DNA from: Bacillota bacterium
GTDB lineage: Bacteria > Bacillota > Clostridia > Tissierellales > Peptoniphilaceae
Length of the DNA stretch: 8,294 nt
Reading direction: 5' to 3'
Assembly (NCBI GenBank): GCA_023418835.1
Contig: JAEZYW010000188.1
Span: forward strand, 1 to 8,294
The notes beneath the pieces are model-generated. The model ran no database searches. It worked only from the letters and a program-made list of their open reading frames with translations, and was not told the origin of the DNA. This document shows positions 5,907 to 8,294 of this stretch, in pieces. Numbering within the stretch: the first letter of the stretch is position 1; each line of letters starts with the position of its first letter. Both the position numbers and the translations under genes were made by a program.

Positions 5907-6926
5907 TCATCCTCTTAAAGTGTTTTCCATCTCGTGTTTTTTACTTCTAACCATCAATGAGTAAGCCGCATCTTTTACATCTGCATTTTCGTATAAAACT
6001 CCATATAAAGCTGTAGTTATTGGCATGTCCACCCCAAATTGCTCGCTAAGTCTCTTGGCAGCAGAAGTGGTTTTAATTCCCTCGACTACCATTCCAACTT
6101 CTTCAATTGCCTCTTCTACAGTTTTACCCTCCCCAATAAGTTTACCACATGTTCTATTTCTAGAGTGGGGAGAAGTACAAGTAACAATTAGGTCTCCTAC
6201 CCCAGCGAGTCCTAAAAAGGTGGAAGGTTGGGCTCCCATAGCAGTACCCAATCTAGTAATCTCCGCAATTCCTCTAGTCATCAGCGCTGCCATTGTGTTG
6301 TCTCCATATCCTAATCCAACTAAAATACCATTTGCAAGAGCAATGACATTTTTTAAGGCCCCTGCTAATTCTACTCCAAGTAAATCGTCATTTGTATAAA
6401 CCCTAAAAGTGTCAGACATAAACAGATTTTGAACTTTTTTTGCAGATTCCATATCTTCTGACGCCGCGACAATTGTCGTTGGAAAGTCTAAACTAACTTC
6501 TTCTGCATGGGTGGGTCCAGATAAAGTCACAAACTTATTTGTTGGAAGAATTTCCTTTGATATTTCAGAAATTCTTTTAAGAGTATCCATCTCAATACCC
6601 TTAGCGACGTTTATAATAATTACATCTTCTTTGATTTTTCCTTTCAAAGCAATTAGCATTTCTCTAACAGAATTTGTAGGAACAGCTAATACTAAAAAAT
6701 CCACATCTTCAATTGCTTCCTCAAGATTGCTAGTATAAAACAAGTTTTCAGGTAAATTAATATTAGGCAAATATCTGGAATTTATATTGGTTTTTTTCAA
6801 TATTTCCTTTTGCTCTTCATTTCTTATATATAATTTCGTATCAATATTTTTTAAAGCGAGTTCTCGAGCAAGAGCTGTTCCCCAGCTTCCTCCTCCAATT
6901 ACTCCAGTTTTATTCATATAAATCAC
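5907..6926 (-). CDS. gpsA: NAD(P)H-dependent glycerol-3-phosphate dehydrogenase
   Basis: GpsA reduces dihydroxyacetone phosphate to sn-glycerol-3-phosphate, the backbone for phospholipids; it acts in the cytosol and feeds PlsY encoded next door. Numbered from the GTG (339 residues), the dinucleotide-binding motif GVIGGGSWGTALA lies at 8-20, VAKGIE at 107-112 with K109, SGPTHAEEV at 136-144, ELAGALKNVIA at 186-196 with the catalytic lysine K192, GLAGVGDL at 239-246 and SRNR at 255-258. The longest frame starts with a GTG that overlaps the plsY stop (GTGA). An ATG three codons in (6915-6917) gives 336 residues and sits about 11 bases after a GGGAAG ribosome binding site, whereas the GTG is only two bases from it. 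The ATG is the more likely start. Confidence 0.96.
   Translation of the reverse strand: MIYMNKTGVIGGGSWGTALARELALKNIDTKLYIRNEEQKEILKKTNINSRYLPNINLPENLFYTSNLEEAIEDVDFLVLAVPTNSVREMLIALKGKIKEDVIIINVAKGIEMDTLKRISEISKEILPTNKFVTLSGPTHAEEVSLDFPTTIVAASEDMESAKKVQNLFMSDTFRVYTNDDLLGVELAGALKNVIALANGILVGLGYGDNTMAALMTRGIAEITRLGTAMGAQPSTFLGLAGVGDLIVTCTSPHSRNRTCGKLIGEGKTVEEAIEEVGMVVEGIKTTSAAKRLSEQFGVDMPITTALYGVLYENADVKDAAYSLMVRSKKHEMENTLRG
5911..5916 (-). promoter_or_regulatory. Ribosome binding site supporting a GTG start for the HlyD-like gene
   Basis: The minus strand reads AAGAGG, eight bases before the GTG at 5900-5902. The ATG that follows the site directly (5908-5910) reaches a TGA after two codons, so it cannot be the start. 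The GTG is therefore well supported. Confidence 0.75.
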
Positions 6927-7531
6927 TTCTTCCCAATTTTGTTTTCTGTTCCATTTAAAATCCGCTTAATATTTTCTCTATGTCTGTATATGTTTAATAT
7001 TCCAATAAATAAAAATACTAAAACATACTTACTCACACCATTAGCTACAAGCAAATAAATGGATAATCCTATTAAAAGCATGAATCCAGTCACCGATGCT
7101 GCTGAAACCATACGAGTTATTATCAATATTAAAATTCCTATGGAGCCACAAAAAATCAAAACTCTTGGCGCAACAACTGCTGCCATACCTATTGAAGTGG
7201 CAACTCCTTTCCCACCTTTAAAATTAAGATAAAAAGGGAAATTATGCCCAAGTATGCTCATTAGCCCAGTTAAAGGACTAAAATCAGGTCCAATAAAACG
7301 CAAACCTAAATAAGCTCCTAAAGAACCCTTTAATATATCCAATACCAAGGTTATTAGAGCGACCCAAGGTCCCATGGTTCTTAGAGCGTTGGTAGTTCCA
7401 GGATTTCCACTTCCCTTTGTCCTAATGTCAAAACCGTAAAAATATTTTGCAATTATAAAGGAAGGAGATATGCTCCCAATTAAATACGCCCCTATTAATA
7501 ATAATAATTTGATAATTAAGTTATTGTCCAT
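6923..7531 (-). CDS. plsY: Acyl-phosphate:glycerol-3-phosphate acyltransferase PlsY
   Basis: PlsY transfers an acyl group from acyl-phosphate (made by PlsX) to glycerol-3-phosphate, giving lysophosphatidic acid, the first committed step of phospholipid synthesis in most Gram-positives. The 202-residue protein has at least five membrane segments. The conserved cytosolic motifs are present: RTKGSGNPGTTNALR at 37-51 and GHNFPFYLNFKGGKGVAT at 95-112 (glycine-rich phosphate- and substrate-binding loops). DILKG at 65-69 is also typical. It starts 11 bases before the der stop and ends overlapping gpsA. This adjacency places production of the substrate and its acylation in one transcript; plsX is not in the window. 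Confidence 0.96.
   Translation of the reverse strand: MDNNLIIKLLLLIGAYLIGSISPSFIIAKYFYGFDIRTKGSGNPGTTNALRTMGPWVALITLVLDILKGSLGAYLGLRFIGPDFSPLTGLMSILGHNFPFYLNFKGGKGVATSIGMAAVVAPRVLIFCGSIGILILIITRMVSAASVTGFMLLIGLSIYLLVANGVSKYVLVFLFIGILNIYRHRENIKRILNGTENKIGKK
6929..6934 (-). promoter_or_regulatory. Ribosome binding site favouring the downstream ATG of gpsA
   Basis: The minus strand reads GGGAAG. It is only two bases from the GTG at 6924-6926, too close for normal initiation, but about 11 bases from the in-frame ATG at 6915-6917. This places the likely GpsA N-terminus at MNKTGVIGGG. Confidence 0.5.
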
Positions 7532-8294
7532 CCCTTTCGTTTCTCTCCCTGGTTATCATTCGAATTGGCGTTCCTTCAAAGCCAAAATGGCCCCTCAATT
7601 CATTTTCTAAATATCTTATATATGAAAAGTGTATCAATTCTTTATCATTTACAAATACTAAAAATGTAGGCGGTCTCACAGAAACTTGGGAAGCATAATA
7701 TATCTTTCCCTGTCTACCCTTATCAGCCCTTGGTTGATTCATTAAAATTGCCTTATTAATTATGTCGTTTAATACCCCAGTTTGAATTCTCATATTGTAA
7801 TTTTCATTTACTCCGTCTATGAGATTTAAAAGATTGTTCAGTCTTTGTCCCGTTTGGGCTGAAATAAATATTATTGGAGCATAGGAACAAAATCCCAATT
7901 CTTCTCTGATTGATATTTCAAAATTTCTTGCTGTGTTAGTTTCTTTTTCTATTAAATCCCATTTGTTAACAGCTATTATTAAAGCTTTCCCCGCATCATG
8001 GGCATAACCTATAATTTTTGAATCCTGCTCTGAAATCCCTTCAGTTGCATCTATAACCCCAATACAAACATCAGATCTGTCGATACTCGCAAGAGTTCTT
8101 ACAACTGAATATCTCTCCACATCTTCGTAAATTTTCTTTTTCTTTCTCAAACCAGCCGTATCTATAAACAAGTACTTGGAATCTCCAACATCTAATTTAG
8201 AGTCTATGGAGTCCCTAGTCGTTCCAGGAATATTGGTAACGATAGATCTATCCTCGCCAATTAATTTGTTTATTAGAGAAGACTTTCCTACATT
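7521..8294 (-). CDS. der: Ribosome assembly GTPase Der (EngA), C-terminal 257 residues; 5' end outside window
   Basis: Der has two tandem GTPase domains and a KH-like domain and is needed for 50S subunit maturation. The window opens inside the P-loop of the second GTPase domain (NVGKSSLINKL), so the first GTPase domain and the start, about 180 residues of a usual 435-440, lie beyond the right edge. Visible in order: G1 NVGKSS, G2 in IPGTTRDSI, G3 DTAGLRKKKK, G4 NKWDLIEK, G5 FISAQTGQ, then the KH-like domain (PPTFLVFVNDKELIHFSYIRYLEN and GFEGTPIRMITRERN). The frame is open to the window edge. An internal methionine at 8171 is not the start. The stop overlaps plsY by 11 bases. Confidence 0.96.
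   Translation of the reverse strand, partial: NVGKSSLINKLIGEDRSIVTNIPGTTRDSIDSKLDVGDSKYLFIDTAGLRKKKKIYEDVERYSVVRTLASIDRSDVCIGVIDATEGISEQDSKIIGYAHDAGKALIIAVNKWDLIEKETNTARNFEISIREELGFCSYAPIIFISAQTGQRLNNLLNLIDGVNENYNMRIQTGVLNDIINKAILMNQPRADKGRQGKIYYASQVSVRPPTFLVFVNDKELIHFSYIRYLENELRGHFGFEGTPIRMITRERNERDGQ

Larger units (their letters stand above)
258..8294 (-). other. Probable single operon of eleven co-directional genes
   Basis: All eleven genes run right to left. The junctions are: der/plsY 11-base overlap, plsY/gpsA 4-base overlap (GTG start), gpsA to HlyD-like 4-base gap, HlyD-like/yggS 1-base overlap, yggS to sepF 9-base gap, sepF to ylmH 3-base gap, ylmH to lspA 30-base gap, lspA/rluD 4-base overlap, rluD/pyrR 26-base overlap, and pyrR to the YczE-like gene an 18-base gap. 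No hairpin followed by a T-run and no convincing promoter is visible at any junction. Co-transcription is an inference from spacing. Confidence 0.7.

Noticed and set aside
6025..6399. A 124-codon open frame on the plus strand
   Set aside because: It lies wholly inside the strongly supported gpsA gene on the opposite strand, is low-complexity (serine- and proline-rich), and has no recognisable motif; it is an antisense shadow.
6511..6738. A 75-codon plus-strand open frame inside gpsA
   Set aside because: It is an antisense shadow of the conserved central part of gpsA, with no ribosome binding site or motif of its own.

Overview
The window is a tightly packed, all-minus-strand block of housekeeping genes from a low-GC Firmicute. 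The AT-rich codon use, strong AGGAGG-type ribosome binding sites and the grouping of sepF, yggS (ylmE) and ylmH with lspA, rluD and pyrR all point that way. The HlyD-like gene between gpsA and yggS, and the lack of ylmG and divIVA in the cluster, fit an anaerobic clostridial or Tissierellia-type (Peptoniphilaceae-like) organism. That placement is an inference from gene order, not from a marker gene.

Reading in the direction of transcription (right to left), the genes are: der (5'-truncated by the window edge), plsY, gpsA, a HlyD-like membrane-fusion protein, yggS, sepF, ylmH, lspA, rluD, pyrR, and a YczE/YitT-like membrane protein gene that is broken. Every junction from der to the YczE-like gene is an overlap or a gap of at most 30 bases. 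No internal promoter or terminator could be supported, so the block looks like one operon whose promoter lies beyond the right edge. It combines ribosome assembly and RNA modification (Der, RluD, YlmH), phospholipid precursor synthesis (GpsA makes glycerol-3-phosphate, PlsY acylates it), division (SepF), lipoprotein maturation (LspA), PLP homeostasis (YggS) and pyrimidine control (PyrR).

The left end is different. Positions 1 to about 140 carry a series of short perfect hairpins ending in a 10-bp palindrome. This looks like the right end of an IS200/IS605 (IS1341, TnpB-type) transposon, and it may include the 3' part of an omega RNA whose guide would be the flanking host sequence. The element sits at the 3' end of the YczE-like gene.

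That gene also carries a frameshift. A run of four G's (minus strand, positions 272-275) needs one more G to stay in frame. The protein's own internal repeat shows this independently, because the second repeat lines up without a gap only when the missing base is restored. I found no clearly undescribed system. The points most worth a second look are this doubly damaged gene, the possible omega RNA, and the orphan HlyD-like protein embedded among division genes.
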